DNA of 47,409 bases from an uncultured Lachnospiraceae bacterium (GCA_947589095.1 CANQBX010000024.1:1-47409); one strand, 5' to 3'; positions 23,113 through 31,922 are shown, numbered from the stretch's first letter. The notes: generated from the sequence alone by a model not told the origin. Program-made: numbers and translations.

Positions 23113-23967
23113 ATGAGCAACGTCCTGTTTTCCATTTTTCCAAACGAGAGGTTCGTCGACCTGAGTCTATACCAATATGGATGGGAGCAGTGTGAACCTC
23201 TTCATTCCTGCAGCCCGGAGGCCGGCAGCCATTATCTGTTCCACTATGTGATCGCCGGAGCCGGGACGATGACCGCTGCTGCTCCGAACGGCGAGAACCG
23301 CGAATACCATCTGAAGAGCGATAATGGCTTTATGATCTTTCCGAAGCAGGCTGCCTCCTACCGCGCGGACGAGCATCACCCCTGGGAATATGTCTGGGTA
23401 GAGTTTGACGGATTGAAGGTGAAGGAGGCCCTGGAGCTGGCAGGCCTGACCATCGACTCCCCGATCTACCACGCCAACACCCGCGAGCTGAGCATGGAGC
23501 TTAAGAATGAGATGCTCTACATAGCGCAGAATCCGGAGCAGTCGCCGTTCCATCTGATCGGCCATCTGTATCTGTTTCTGGACTATCTGACCCGTTCCTC
23601 TTCCGCCAGGCAATTAGTCCAGACCGGGAAGCTGCAGGATTTTTATGTGCGGGAGGCATTGTCGTTCATTGAGCAGAATTTCCAGAACGATATCTCCGTG
23701 GAAGATATCGCCTCCTTCTGCAATCTGAACCGCAGCTATTTCGGCAAGATCTTCCGGGACGCGGTAGGCAAGACGCCCCAGGAATTCCTGATCAGCTACC
23801 GGATGGGCAAGGCGGCGGAGCTTCTGAAACTGACAAGCCTTTCCATCGGTAATATCAGCAGCGCCGTAGGCTATCCGAGCCAGCTGCATTTCTCGCGGGC
23901 GTTCAAGAATGTATACGGAGTCTCGCCGAGAGAATGGCGGAATGAGAATAAACTGATCTCAAAATAG
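23113..23967 (+). CDS. AraC family transcriptional regulator
   Basis: This 284-aa regulator has an N-terminal cupin-like ligand-binding domain (about 1-150, with HYVIAGAGTM and GFMIFPKQ), then a two-HTH AraC DNA-binding domain (about 180-280). The latter includes ISVEDIASFCNLNRSYFGKIFRDAVGKTPQEFL and the signature ISSAVGYPSQLHFSRAFKNVYGVSPREWR. An AAAGGAG lies just upstream. It is divergent from the amylosucrase gene across 390 bp, so sugar-responsive control of that gene is likely, although the ligand is unknown. Confidence 0.93.
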   Translation: MSNVLFSIFPNERFVDLSLYQYGWEQCEPLHSCSPEAGSHYLFHYVIAGAGTMTAAAPNGENREYHLKSDNGFMIFPKQAASYRADEHHPWEYVWVEFDGLKVKEALELAGLTIDSPIYHANTRELSMELKNEMLYIAQNPEQSPFHLIGHLYLFLDYLTRSSSARQLVQTGKLQDFYVREALSFIEQNFQNDISVEDIASFCNLNRSYFGKIFRDAVGKTPQEFLISYRMGKAAELLKLTSLSIGNISSAVGYPSQLHFSRAFKNVYGVSPREWRNENKLISK

Positions 23968-23999
23968 GGGACCGCGCGCGGCCCCCTTATAATTTGCTT
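23967..23999 (+). terminator. Terminator after the AraC-family gene
   Basis: GGGGACCGC and GCGGCCCCC (23967-23985) form a strong GC stem with one mismatch and a 2-nt centre, followed by TTATAATTT. The stem begins at the stop codon. Confidence 0.55.
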
Positions 24000-24094
24000 A
24001 GTCTTCAGTGCCTTACATGGCTGAACCATGGACTCACCTGTTTCTGATTTGTACTTCCTTTGTACTCTATTCAGTATGGCACAAAATCCTTTTT

Positions 24095-24877
24095 TTATGT
24101 ACGAGGTTCCTCTTCCGGCGGCGTCTGCGTACCGGGATCCTCAAAGATTTCAAAAACCGGCGCGTCCGGCTTCATGGAAAATGTCATCGTTTCTCCGGTG
24201 GACGGATGCTCAAACGCAAGACCGCAGGCGCAAAGCGCCAACTGACGGAGCCCGCCCCGGGATACCCGTCCTTTACCGGCCCTAAGTGGGCTCTCCTTCT
24301 CCGGCCGCTCCTGCCGCGCGCCGTAGCGGGCGTCTCCCCACAGCGGGAGTCCATGACCCGCGAACTGTACGCGGATCTGATGATGGCGGCCGGTAAGAAG
24401 TCCGATCTCAACAAGCGTCAGCGGACCCGGCCCGGCCCATGCGGGCGGCTCCTCCACCGTCCCCAGCACCCGATAGGCGAGTTCCGCACGCTTCGCGCCG
24501 TTTATCCCCTTTTCCACAATCTTCGATCGGTTCTCCTTCGGGTCTTTCAACAAGTAATCCACAAAGTTACCCACATTATCCACACATCTTCCGCATACGA
24601 CGGCGCGATACGTCTTTTTTATACGATTCTCCTGAAGCCGGGCGCTCAAAGCCGCCGCGGCGGCTTTGGTCTTCGCGTAGACCATGATCCCCGGCACCGG
24701 CCTGTCCAGACGGTGGATAACTCCCACATACGGTTCGCCCGCGGATACAGTTTCACGGATATGATTCCGAATCTCGCTGACCATATCCGGTTCGAAGGAA
24801 TGTCCGGCCTCGGATGCGATTCCCGCGGGCTTCTTTACGACAATGATATCCCGATCTTCATAAAATACTTCCAGCAT
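24095..24877 (-). CDS. RluA family RNA pseudouridine synthase
   Basis: This 260-aa enzyme isomerises uridine to pseudouridine in rRNA or tRNA. The catalytic-Asp motif is HRLDRPVPGIMVYAKT; most RluA members read HRLDxxTSG, so the TS is replaced by VP here while the Asp is kept. The second motif, LTGRHHQIRVQFAGHG, is intact. There is no N-terminal S4 domain. The start chosen is the ATG at 24877 (GAGG five bases upstream), where family sequence (LEVFYEDRDIIVVKKPAG) begins. The C-terminus ends in a short Pro/Glu tail. Confidence 0.9.
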   Translation of the reverse strand: MLEVFYEDRDIIVVKKPAGIASEAGHSFEPDMVSEIRNHIRETVSAGEPYVGVIHRLDRPVPGIMVYAKTKAAAAALSARLQENRIKKTYRAVVCGRCVDNVGNFVDYLLKDPKENRSKIVEKGINGAKRAELAYRVLGTVEEPPAWAGPGPLTLVEIGLLTGRHHQIRVQFAGHGLPLWGDARYGARQERPEKESPLRAGKGRVSRGGLRQLALCACGLAFEHPSTGETMTFSMKPDAPVFEIFEDPGTQTPPEEEPRT

Positions 24878-24904
24878 ATTTTCCTCATTTTTTTCATTCA
24901 GGTC

Positions 24905-24964
24905 TTGCATTTTTCGCGCGAAAAGCATATACTATGTTATGACACATAGTTTTTAAAACTACAT
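24905..24964 (+). promoter_or_regulatory. Promoter with nested palindromes before the hemolysin III gene
   Basis: TTGCAT (24905-24910) and TATACT (24928-24933) are spaced 17 bp apart. Right after the -10, ACTATGT (24931-24937) and ACATAGT (24944-24950) form a perfect 7-bp inverted repeat. Its right arm overlaps a second palindrome, TAGTTTT/AAAACTA. A repressor operator at the start site is plausible. Confidence 0.5.
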
Positions 24965-24986
24965 GTAAAAATATCGAGGTGATCAT

Positions 24987-25655
24987 ATGAACAATACAAC
25001 AGGAAAGGATTTCCATATCAAGGATCCGGGCAGCGCCATCACTCATTTCATCGGCATGATCCTGGCCATGCTGGCGGCCGTCCCGCTTCTCATCAAGGCG
25101 CACCACGAGGCAGGAAGTCTTGCCGCGGGCGCGCTGGCCATCTTCATCGTCAGTATGATCCTTCTGTACGCGGCCAGTACCATTTACCACACCTTCGACA
25201 TCTCGCCGGCGGTGAATAAGGTGCTGCGCAAGATCGATCATATGATGATCTTCATCCTGATCGCAGGAACCTATACGCCGGTCTGCCTGGTCGTTCTGGG
25301 AGACCGCACCGGCTGGATGCTCCTGGCGCTGGTCTGGACCATAGCCATCGCGGGTATCATCATCAAGGCCTGCTGGATCACCTGTCCCAAATGGTTCTCC
25401 TCCGTCCTCTATATCTCCATGGGATGGATCTGCGTGCTGGCGTTTACCAGAATCGTCCAGGCGCTTCCCCGAACCGCCTTCTGGTGGCTTCTGGCAGGCG
25501 GACTGATCTACACCGTGGGCGGCGTGATCTATGCGCTGAAGCTGCCGATCTTCAATTCCAGGCACAAAAATTTCGGTTCCCATGAGATCTTCCATCTTTT
25601 CGTCATGGCCGGAAGCTTCTGCCATTACGTGATGATGTACCGTTTCGTGGCGTAA
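24987..25655 (+). CDS. Hemolysin III family membrane protein (PAQR/YqfA-like)
   Basis: This 222-aa protein with seven transmembrane segments belongs to the bacterial HlyIII/PAQR family. Conserved residues include the early THFIGM, the STIYHTFD motif, KIDHMMIFILIAGTYTP, and the C-terminal HEIFHLFVMAGSFCHYV with the metal-binding histidines. These proteins are predicted zinc-dependent membrane hydrolases, and a hemolytic role is not implied. The AGGTGA ribosome-binding site and a promoter with palindromes precede it, and a terminator follows. Confidence 0.92.
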   Translation: MNNTTGKDFHIKDPGSAITHFIGMILAMLAAVPLLIKAHHEAGSLAAGALAIFIVSMILLYAASTIYHTFDISPAVNKVLRKIDHMMIFILIAGTYTPVCLVVLGDRTGWMLLALVWTIAIAGIIIKACWITCPKWFSSVLYISMGWICVLAFTRIVQALPRTAFWWLLAGGLIYTVGGVIYALKLPIFNSRHKNFGSHEIFHLFVMAGSFCHYVMMYRFVA

Positions 25656-25680
25656 CGCCTCAGCCGTCGCACAGCGATGT

Positions 25681-25717
25681 ACAAATGCCTTCCGGTGATG
25701 AACCGAAAGGCATTTTG
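25681..25717 (+). terminator. Terminator after the hemolysin III gene
   Basis: AAATGCCTT (25683-25691) pairs with AAGGCATTT (25707-25715), with inner CGGT/ACCG pairing, followed by TTGT. It also lies past the end of the convergent DUF624 gene and may serve both. Confidence 0.65.
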
Positions 25718-25757
25718 TATGCGTACCGGCTGCCGGCGGCAGGCTTTCCACGCCGCG

Positions 25758-26627
25758 TCAGTTCTCTGTCTTTATCTCGTCCTCCCCGGCATCCTCAGAC
25801 CCGGAAGCGTCCGGCGCATCCGCCGGGCCGTTATCCGCAGCCGCGACAGCCTTCGTTCCGGCCGGATCCGCCAGCTCCTGCGTTCCGGCTGCCGCATCCG
25901 CTGGGCCGTTACCGTCGCCATTTCTTACGAACATCTGATAAATCGGCTCTTCGCCGTCCGTATTCTCTTCATCCGCAAACAGCGGCCGCATCTCCTGCGG
26001 ATCCCGTTCTTCCTTCGGAATAATCTTCTTGAAAACGCCTTCCAGCAGGAAGGAATTAAGAAACGCGATCAGCGCGAATCCCAGCATAGTCAGAACCGGC
26101 AGCGATGTAATCGTCAGAACCACAACAACCGCATCAATCAAAACGATTCCGATCGTATACAGGATATACCGGACAGAGAGCAGAAACGCGTTGGTGATTG
26201 TCTGCCTAACCGTACCGTAGAATCTCGCCAGCACCGGAAACACATACGTCAGCACTACAAACCACACGATCAGAAGTCCCAAAAACAGCGCCGTAGCCAG
26301 AATCCGCAGCGTTCCCGCCGGAACAATATTGGCCGTAAGCACGAACCACAGATCCGCGATCAGGATAATGCCCGTCAGCAGGAGGATCAGCCAGATGATC
26401 GTCGCCTGACGGAAGTTCTGCTTAAATGAATGGAAAAATGACCGGATCGTATAACCGTCATCATCCCTTGCCAGCTTCAGCGTCACATAATACACAGCCG
26501 TCGTGCTGGCTCCGATCGTAAAGATCGGGATGCTGCAGATCAGCCAGAGGATGTTAAGGATCAGCACGTCCCAGAATTTGCCGATGAAATGCATCACCGG
26601 ATTGTCATAACTAAAGATTCCTTTCAT
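25758..26627 (-). CDS. DUF624/YesL family membrane protein
   Basis: This 289-aa protein has the YesL/DUF624 layout: N-terminal VMHFIGKFWDVLILNILWLICSIPIFTIGASTTAVYYVTL, five to six membrane segments to about residue 200, and a TIRSFFHSFKQNFRQATIIWL loop. Family members are often found near carbohydrate ABC transporters, and their function is unknown. The last 70 or so residues form an acidic, Ala/Gly/Asp-rich tail with repeats of NGPADA, unusual for the family and probably disordered. No sugar transporter is adjacent. Confidence 0.85.
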   Translation of the reverse strand: MKGIFSYDNPVMHFIGKFWDVLILNILWLICSIPIFTIGASTTAVYYVTLKLARDDDGYTIRSFFHSFKQNFRQATIIWLILLLTGIILIADLWFVLTANIVPAGTLRILATALFLGLLIVWFVVLTYVFPVLARFYGTVRQTITNAFLLSVRYILYTIGIVLIDAVVVVLTITSLPVLTMLGFALIAFLNSFLLEGVFKKIIPKEERDPQEMRPLFADEENTDGEEPIYQMFVRNGDGNGPADAAAGTQELADPAGTKAVAAADNGPADAPDASGSEDAGEDEIKTEN

Positions 26628-26674
26628 GGTAATGATTGCCTCTTTTCTTCAACATTTCGTATCGTACAGGAAAC

Positions 26675-27448
26675 TTATCTTTCATTATACCTGATATCCC
26701 GCCAAAAATCAATTTGTTCCGCGGTGTCCGGCGATCTTTTTGTAAATCCGCAGCTCTCCAGCACCCGGATCGACGCCGTATTGCCCGCGTCCGTTCTCGC
26801 CCATACCGCGGCCCCCCATCCCGCGTCGCGGGCACACGCGCGCTCCAGTATATCCAGGATCCCGCGGCACGCTTCCTTCGCGTACCCCCGTCCCCGGTAC
26901 GGCGTGAAAATGTGATAGCCCAACTCCAGGCGCACCGTCTCATCCGCCGCTTCTCCGCCAGGCTCCGGACCGGCCCCGGTGACTCCCGCCTTGCCGATCA
27001 GCCTGCCGCTTTTTCTCTCGATCAGGGCCCAAAGCCCATATTCATAGAATCCGTATTGATGGCGAATATACGCTTCCAGAAGCTCCGGCGTACAGAAAAT
27101 CCGATCCGCCTCGCTGTCGCCATCCTCCCGTACGACATCGGCCGCGTCGCTTACAGTAAATTCCCGGATCGTCAGACGCCCGGTCTCCGTTATGATCCAC
27201 GGAAGTCCCAGATGGCGGCGCAGCACCCGCTCCAGATATTTATCGTCGGCCGCCGCCCGCGTTTCCACCACGTACCGCACCGGAAGGATATCCTCCATAT
27301 CCCCCGGCTGTCCGGGCTCTATCCCCCGCTTCTCCACACCGACAACAGCCCTTCCGGCGGCCTGCGCCGCCAGAAGGGCCTCTCTCTCGTCTGACAGGAC
27401 CACGATATATGGTTTTCCTTCCGTCCATACGGTTCGCTCTTCCGTCAC
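26675..27448 (-). CDS. GNAT family acetyltransferase with an extra N-terminal domain
   Basis: This protein of about 257 aa has a C-terminal GNAT domain (about 115-255). It starts at WIITETGRLTIREFTVSDA and contains the acetyl-CoA loop YRGRGYAKEACRGILD and the IRVLESCGFTK end. The N-terminal 110 residues (YIVVLSDEREALLAAQAAGRA… to YLERVLRRHLGLPW) look like part of a HAD-type Rossmann fold without catalytic Asp, seen in front of GNAT domains in other Lachnospiraceae as I recall. The start is uncertain: GTG at 27448 has GGAG six bases upstream, while an ATG four codons earlier and one at 27583 (overlapping the cyclophilin gene) are alternatives. The substrate is unknown. Confidence 0.75.
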   Translation of the reverse strand: MTEERTVWTEGKPYIVVLSDEREALLAAQAAGRAVVGVEKRGIEPGQPGDMEDILPVRYVVETRAAADDKYLERVLRRHLGLPWIITETGRLTIREFTVSDAADVVREDGDSEADRIFCTPELLEAYIRHQYGFYEYGLWALIERKSGRLIGKAGVTGAGPEPGGEAADETVRLELGYHIFTPYRGRGYAKEACRGILDILERACARDAGWGAAVWARTDAGNTASIRVLESCGFTKRSPDTAEQIDFWRDIRYNER

Positions 27449-27548
27449 CTTTTTCTCCATCCGTTCCGCCGCCCGGCAGCTTTCCGTTCCGGTAAACGGC
27501 AGTATTCCCGCGCCGGCAAAGGCATACCGGGCGCCGCAATGCCTTTGC

Positions 27549-28067
27549 CTACCGCTTCTCCGGCTCCGGATACTCCCCGCCAAAGGTCTCCACGGTAATA
27601 GCTTTGATCTTCTGCTCCTTTAACGGGCGGTCATTATAGTCTGTCCGGACAGACGCGATCTCATCCACCACATCCATCCCTTCCGTCACCTTGCCGAAGG
27701 ACGCATAAGCGCCGTCCAGATGGGGAGCGTCCTCATGCATGATGAAGAACTGGGAACCGGCGGAATTGGGGTTCATCGCGCGCGCCATGGAAAGCACGCC
27801 CCTTGTATGCTTTAAGCTGTTGGGGAATCCGTTCTGGGCGAACTCGCCCTTGATGGAATAGCCGGGGCCGCCGGTGCCGATGCCGTCCGGGCACCCGCCC
27901 TGGATCATGAAGCCGTTGATCACCCGGTGGAAGATCAGGCCGTCATAGAAGCCCTTCTTCACCAGGCTGATGAAATTCCGGACCGTATTCGGCGCGATCT
28001 CCGGATACAGCTCCGCCTTGATCTTCTTTCCGTTCATCATCTCAATCGTTACTACTGGATTTGGCAT
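27549..28067 (-). CDS. Peptidyl-prolyl cis-trans isomerase, cyclophilin type
   Basis: This 172-aa cyclophilin catalyses proline isomerisation in folding proteins. The core motifs are FHRVINGFMIQGG (catalytic Arg), GVLSMARAMNPNSAGSQFFI and LDGAYASFGKV (usual Trp position replaced by Ala-Tyr). There is no signal peptide, so it is cytoplasmic. It lies 75 bp after the metallo-hydrolase gene in the apt-rel run and precedes the GNAT gene. Confidence 0.95.
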   Translation of the reverse strand: MPNPVVTIEMMNGKKIKAELYPEIAPNTVRNFISLVKKGFYDGLIFHRVINGFMIQGGCPDGIGTGGPGYSIKGEFAQNGFPNSLKHTRGVLSMARAMNPNSAGSQFFIMHEDAPHLDGAYASFGKVTEGMDVVDEIASVRTDYNDRPLKEQKIKAITVETFGGEYPEPEKR

Positions 28068-28142
28068 ATCGTCTCTCTCCTTTTCTGTGTTGCCGCCGGC
28101 CCAGCCCGCATTCTTACCCGGCCGCAGCCGGCAGGCGCCGCG

Positions 28143-28784
28143 CTATATGATATTATATTCCTTCTCGTGACCGATGGTCGTGCCGTCTCCGTGTCCCGGA
28201 TATACCTCCGTATCGTCCGGCAGCGCGAACAGCTTCTCCGATACCGACACGAACAGCTTCTCCTGACTGCCGGTAGGCAGATCGGTCCGCCCCACCGACT
28301 CGCAGAACAGGGTGTCGCCGCTCAGGAGCACCGCGTCCGCTTCGTCGTAATAGCAGACGCTTCCCTCCGTATGGCCCGGCGTGAAGATCACTCGCCAGTC
28401 GGCGTCCGCCAGATGCAGCGCCTCACCGTCCCTCAGCAGCCGGTCCGGCTCCAGCGTCATGGTCTCCCCCGTCATACCGGTCAGGTTCATGGTCGGCTCC
28501 GCCAGAAGCGCCGCTTCCCTTTCTCCGGCATAGACCGGCGCGTGAAACGCACGCCGTATGTCCTCCGCCGCCAGAATATGGTCAAAATGCCCGTGCGTCA
28601 GAAGGATCGCTTCCGGCTTCAGATCCATTTCCCGGCACTTCTTTATGATAAAGGGGGCGTTGTCCGCCGGATCCACGATCACGCACCGTCCCGGCTTCCC
28701 CTCTGTCCCCTTCTCTCTGTAAATGATGTAGCAGTTCGTCTCTACCATGCCCAGCACGATGCCGGCGATCTTCAGACGCTCCAT
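28143..28784 (-). CDS. Metallo-beta-lactamase fold hydrolase (glyoxalase II-like)
   Basis: This 213-aa enzyme has the metallo-hydrolase motif THGHFDHI and the further metal ligands in FTPGHTEGS, SGDTLF and YPGHGDGT. It resembles the YqgX-type short glyoxalase II-like hydrolases often found beside rel in Firmicutes, which probably act on thioesters. The start is either GTG at 28793 or ATG at 28784, and the latter is used because spacing to AGG is better. It lies 61 bp after rel, so co-transcription with apt-rel is likely. Confidence 0.92.
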   Translation of the reverse strand: MERLKIAGIVLGMVETNCYIIYREKGTEGKPGRCVIVDPADNAPFIIKKCREMDLKPEAILLTHGHFDHILAAEDIRRAFHAPVYAGEREAALLAEPTMNLTGMTGETMTLEPDRLLRDGEALHLADADWRVIFTPGHTEGSVCYYDEADAVLLSGDTLFCESVGRTDLPTGSQEKLFVSVSEKLFALPDDTEVYPGHGDGTTIGHEKEYNII

Positions 28785-28845
28785 TCCAATCACCCTGCCT
28801 TTTCCGAATCCTCTTTCCGGCGGGATTCCTGCCGCGTCCCGCCGC

Positions 28846-31212
28846 CTATCCTGCCGTCCTCTCGATATCCAGCACGCCCTCGATCTGCCGCAGCTTTTCG
28901 GTCAGACGCGCCAGTTCCTCCGTACTCGGGATATCGAAGGTCATGACGACCGTAGCCTTCCCCTGCCGGTTGGTGCGCACATTAATGGAAGTGATATCCA
29001 CTCCACGTTCCGTAAATATCTTCGATATCTCCACCAAAAGGCCGATCCGGTTATTGGCGAAGATCTGGATCTCGGCTGTGTATTTCTCCTGACCCGTTCC
29101 TCCCTCCGGCTTCTGCCACTCGGCGTCGATCAGCCTGGCTCGCTCTTCCTCCGGAAGATTGATGATATTTACACAGTCCGTCCGATGAATGGACACGCCG
29201 CGCCCCCTGGTAACAAAGCCCACGATCTCGTCACCCGGCACCGGACTGCAGCAGCGGGAGAAACGCACCGCCACGTCGTGGATACCTTTAACGATAATGC
29301 CGCTCTGGGACTTCTTCATCACGGGCACCCTGGCGCTGCTCATATCGCTCAGGCCGTCAAGGATCTGCGTATCGGTAACCTCGCGCTTTAACTTCTTATC
29401 GCGCTCCTCCAGCATCTTGTTGATGACCTGGCCTTCCTTCAGGCCGCCGTGGCCTATGGAAGCCAGCACCGAATCCCAGTCTTTGAAGGCGTACCGCTGC
29501 ATGACCTTTTCCATAAATTCCGGCTTGCTGATCTCCGCGTAATTGATTCCCTTGGCCTTGCAGTAACGGTCGATCATCTCCTTGCCGCGGACAATATTGT
29601 CCTCCTTAAGCTCGGTCTTAAACCACTGATTGATCTTATTACGGGCCTGGGTGCTTTTGACCAGCGCCAGCCAGTCCCGGCTGGGACCTTTGGCGTTCTG
29701 GGAGGTAATGATCTCGATCTGATCGCCGGTCTGGATCTGATAATCGATATTTACCAGCTTGCCGTTAACGCGGGCGCCTACCATTTTATTGCCTACGGCG
29801 CTGTGGATCGCGTAAGCGAAATCAATCGGCGTGGAGCCGCTTGGCAGAGTCTTCACATCGCCGGACGGCGTAAAGCAGTAGACGCTGTCCGAAAACAGAT
29901 CCAGGTCGCCCTTGACCATACTCAAAAACTCGCTGGAATCATCCGTGTCACGCTGCCACTCCAGGATCTGTCTGAGCCACGCCATCTTGGCGGCTTCATC
30001 GCCTTCCGCGGTAACGCCGCTGCCGCTCTCCTTGTACTTCCAGTGAGCCGCGATACCGTACTCGGCGGTCCGGTGCATCTCGTAGGTCCGGATCTGGATC
30101 TCGAAGGGCTGACCGGTTCCGGAAAACAGCGTCGTATGCAGCGACTGATACATATTCGGTTTAGGCATGGCGATATAATCCTTGAAACGGCCCGGAATCG
30201 GCTTATACATCTCATGGATGATACCCAGAGCCGCGTAGCAGTCCTTCACGGATTCCACCATGATACGTACCGCAAACAGATCGTAGATCTGGTCGATGGT
30301 CTTATTCTGATTGACCATCTTCTTATAGATACTGAAGAAATGCTTGATCCGGCCGCCGACGGTGGCCTCGATGCCGGCTTCCTTCAGATTCTCCTCAATC
30401 TCGCTTACAATCCCCTGCAGAAACGCCTCGCGGGCGTCCTTCCTTAAATTGACTTTCTCCACCAGGTCGTAATAGACCTCGGGCTTTAAGAATTTCAGCG
30501 ACAGATCGTCCAGCTCGATCTTAATCTTGGATATACCGAGCCGGTCCGCGATGGGGGCGTAGATCTCCAGCGTCTCCCTTGCTTTCTCTTTCTGCTTCTC
30601 CGGCTTCCAGAACTTCCCGGTGCGCATGTTATGCAGGCGGTCAGCCAGCTTAATGATGATCACGCGGATATCCTTGGCCATGGCCAGGAACATTTTCCGC
30701 AGATTCTCAGCCTGAATCTCCACCTTGTCCTTATCCCAGGACAGCTGGGTCAGCTTGGTGACGCCGTCCACCAGAAACGCCACGTCGGAACCAAACTCCC
30801 GGGTCATGTCTTCCAGCGTCATACCGGTGTCTTCCACTACGTCGTGAAGCAGGCCGGCGGCGATGGTCTCCTTATCCATTTCCAGATCGGCCAGAATGAT
30901 GCCAACACAAAGAGGGTGAATGATATAGGGTTCACCCGATTTGCGTTTCTGATCCTTATGGGCGTTTTTGGCCAGCAGATATGCCTTTTCTACAAGGGAA
31001 ATATCATCGGAAGGGTGGTATCTGCGGATGCTCGCAATCAGATCCTGATACAGCTCCTCCGGACTTGTAAACGATGCCGGAGCCTCCAGTTCCTGTTCCA
31101 GAGGCTCTTTTACCGCTGCCGGCACCGCGGCTTTCTGTTCCGGCGGCTCCTTTACCGTTGCCGGTTCTGCGGCCTTCTGTTCCGGCGGCTCTTTTGACAA
31201 TTCCTGCGCCAT
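28846..31212 (-). CDS. relA: Bifunctional (p)ppGpp synthetase/hydrolase Rel
   Basis: This 788-aa long RelA/SpoT homologue makes and degrades (p)ppGpp in the stringent response. The order is: HD hydrolase domain (about 70-220, AGLLHDVVEDT with His123-Asp124 intact), synthetase domain (GRIKHFFSIYKKM, YQSLHTTLF, EIQIRTYEMH), TGS (TPSGDVKTLPSGSTPIDFAYAIH), then helical/CC (RFSRCCSPVPGDEIVGFVTRG) and C-terminal ACT. Both activities are probably retained. The ATG at 31212 has AAGG seven bases upstream. Residues 7-48 are three copies of a 14-residue KEPPEQKAA-type unit, not part of the usual family. It follows apt, as in many Firmicutes. Confidence 0.96.
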   Translation of the reverse strand: MAQELSKEPPEQKAAEPATVKEPPEQKAAVPAAVKEPLEQELEAPASFTSPEELYQDLIASIRRYHPSDDISLVEKAYLLAKNAHKDQKRKSGEPYIIHPLCVGIILADLEMDKETIAAGLLHDVVEDTGMTLEDMTREFGSDVAFLVDGVTKLTQLSWDKDKVEIQAENLRKMFLAMAKDIRVIIIKLADRLHNMRTGKFWKPEKQKEKARETLEIYAPIADRLGISKIKIELDDLSLKFLKPEVYYDLVEKVNLRKDAREAFLQGIVSEIEENLKEAGIEATVGGRIKHFFSIYKKMVNQNKTIDQIYDLFAVRIMVESVKDCYAALGIIHEMYKPIPGRFKDYIAMPKPNMYQSLHTTLFSGTGQPFEIQIRTYEMHRTAEYGIAAHWKYKESGSGVTAEGDEAAKMAWLRQILEWQRDTDDSSEFLSMVKGDLDLFSDSVYCFTPSGDVKTLPSGSTPIDFAYAIHSAVGNKMVGARVNGKLVNIDYQIQTGDQIEIITSQNAKGPSRDWLALVKSTQARNKINQWFKTELKEDNIVRGKEMIDRYCKAKGINYAEISKPEFMEKVMQRYAFKDWDSVLASIGHGGLKEGQVINKMLEERDKKLKREVTDTQILDGLSDMSSARVPVMKKSQSGIIVKGIHDVAVRFSRCCSPVPGDEIVGFVTRGRGVSIHRTDCVNIINLPEEERARLIDAEWQKPEGGTGQEKYTAEIQIFANNRIGLLVEISKIFTERGVDITSINVRTNRQGKATVVMTFDIPSTEELARLTEKLRQIEGVLDIERTAG
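31069..31194 (-). repeat. Three 42-bp repeats at the 5' end of rel
   Basis: Three tandem 14-codon units encode KEPPEQKAAEPATV, KEPPEQKAAVPAAV and KEPLEQELEAPASF. The first two are nearly identical at the DNA level and the third is diverged. Confidence 0.85.
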
Positions 31213-31397
31213 TCTGTCACCTTCTCTATACCTGGCGCGTCTCCCCGGAAATGCGCGGGAAACGCGGGATCTGCGAAAAATAATGAATTTATTATAATGA
31301 TATTCAGGAGAAAATGCAAGGGGTATTACTTCTCTCGAATTCTTACGGTTTCCGTCCGGCGGTATCGCCGGCCTGCAGGATCGCAAAGCTCCGCCTT

Positions 31398-31922
31398 CTA
31401 CTTCCCTTCATAAATGATCACGGAATCCACATCGTAGCCGGCAAGCTTCTCACGGCCCTTGAGACCGGCAAGTTCCATGACAAAACAGATCTTGACGACT
31501 TCGCCGCCCAGCTTCTCCACCAGCTTGATGATGGCCTCGATGGTTCCTCCGGTGGCGATCAGGTCGTCGATGATAACCACCTTCTGGCCCGGCTTGATAG
31601 AATCCTTATGCATCTCGATCACGGCGCTGCCGTACTCCAGGTCATACTCCATGCTGACGGTCTCGCAGGGAAGCTTGCCCTTCTTACGCACAGGCACAAA
31701 TCCCTTGTGCATGGCGTAGGCTACAGGCACACCGAAAATGAAGCCGCGGGACTCAGGCCCCACCACCACGTCAAAGTCCTTGTCTTTCAGGAAATCCATG
31801 ATCCCATCGATCGCCAGCTTCAGTCCGTCGGGATCCTGCAGGATCGTGGTGATGTCGCGGAAAATGATCCCCGGCTCGGGGAAATCCGGTATGCTTCTTA
31901 CATAATCCTCTACTTTTTTCAT
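31398..31922 (-). CDS. apt: Adenine phosphoribosyltransferase
   Basis: This 174-aa type I PRTase converts adenine and PRPP to AMP for purine salvage. The PRPP loop VVIIDDLIATGGT, the FRDITTIL N-terminal motif and VVGPESRGFIFG are all standard, and the length is typical. AAGGAGAGGG lies upstream of the ATG. The apt-rel order is the classical Firmicutes one and links purine salvage to (p)ppGpp control. Confidence 0.97.
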   Translation of the reverse strand: MKKVEDYVRSIPDFPEPGIIFRDITTILQDPDGLKLAIDGIMDFLKDKDFDVVVGPESRGFIFGVPVAYAMHKGFVPVRKKGKLPCETVSMEYDLEYGSAVIEMHKDSIKPGQKVVIIDDLIATGGTIEAIIKLVEKLGGEVVKICFVMELAGLKGREKLAGYDVDSVIIYEGK

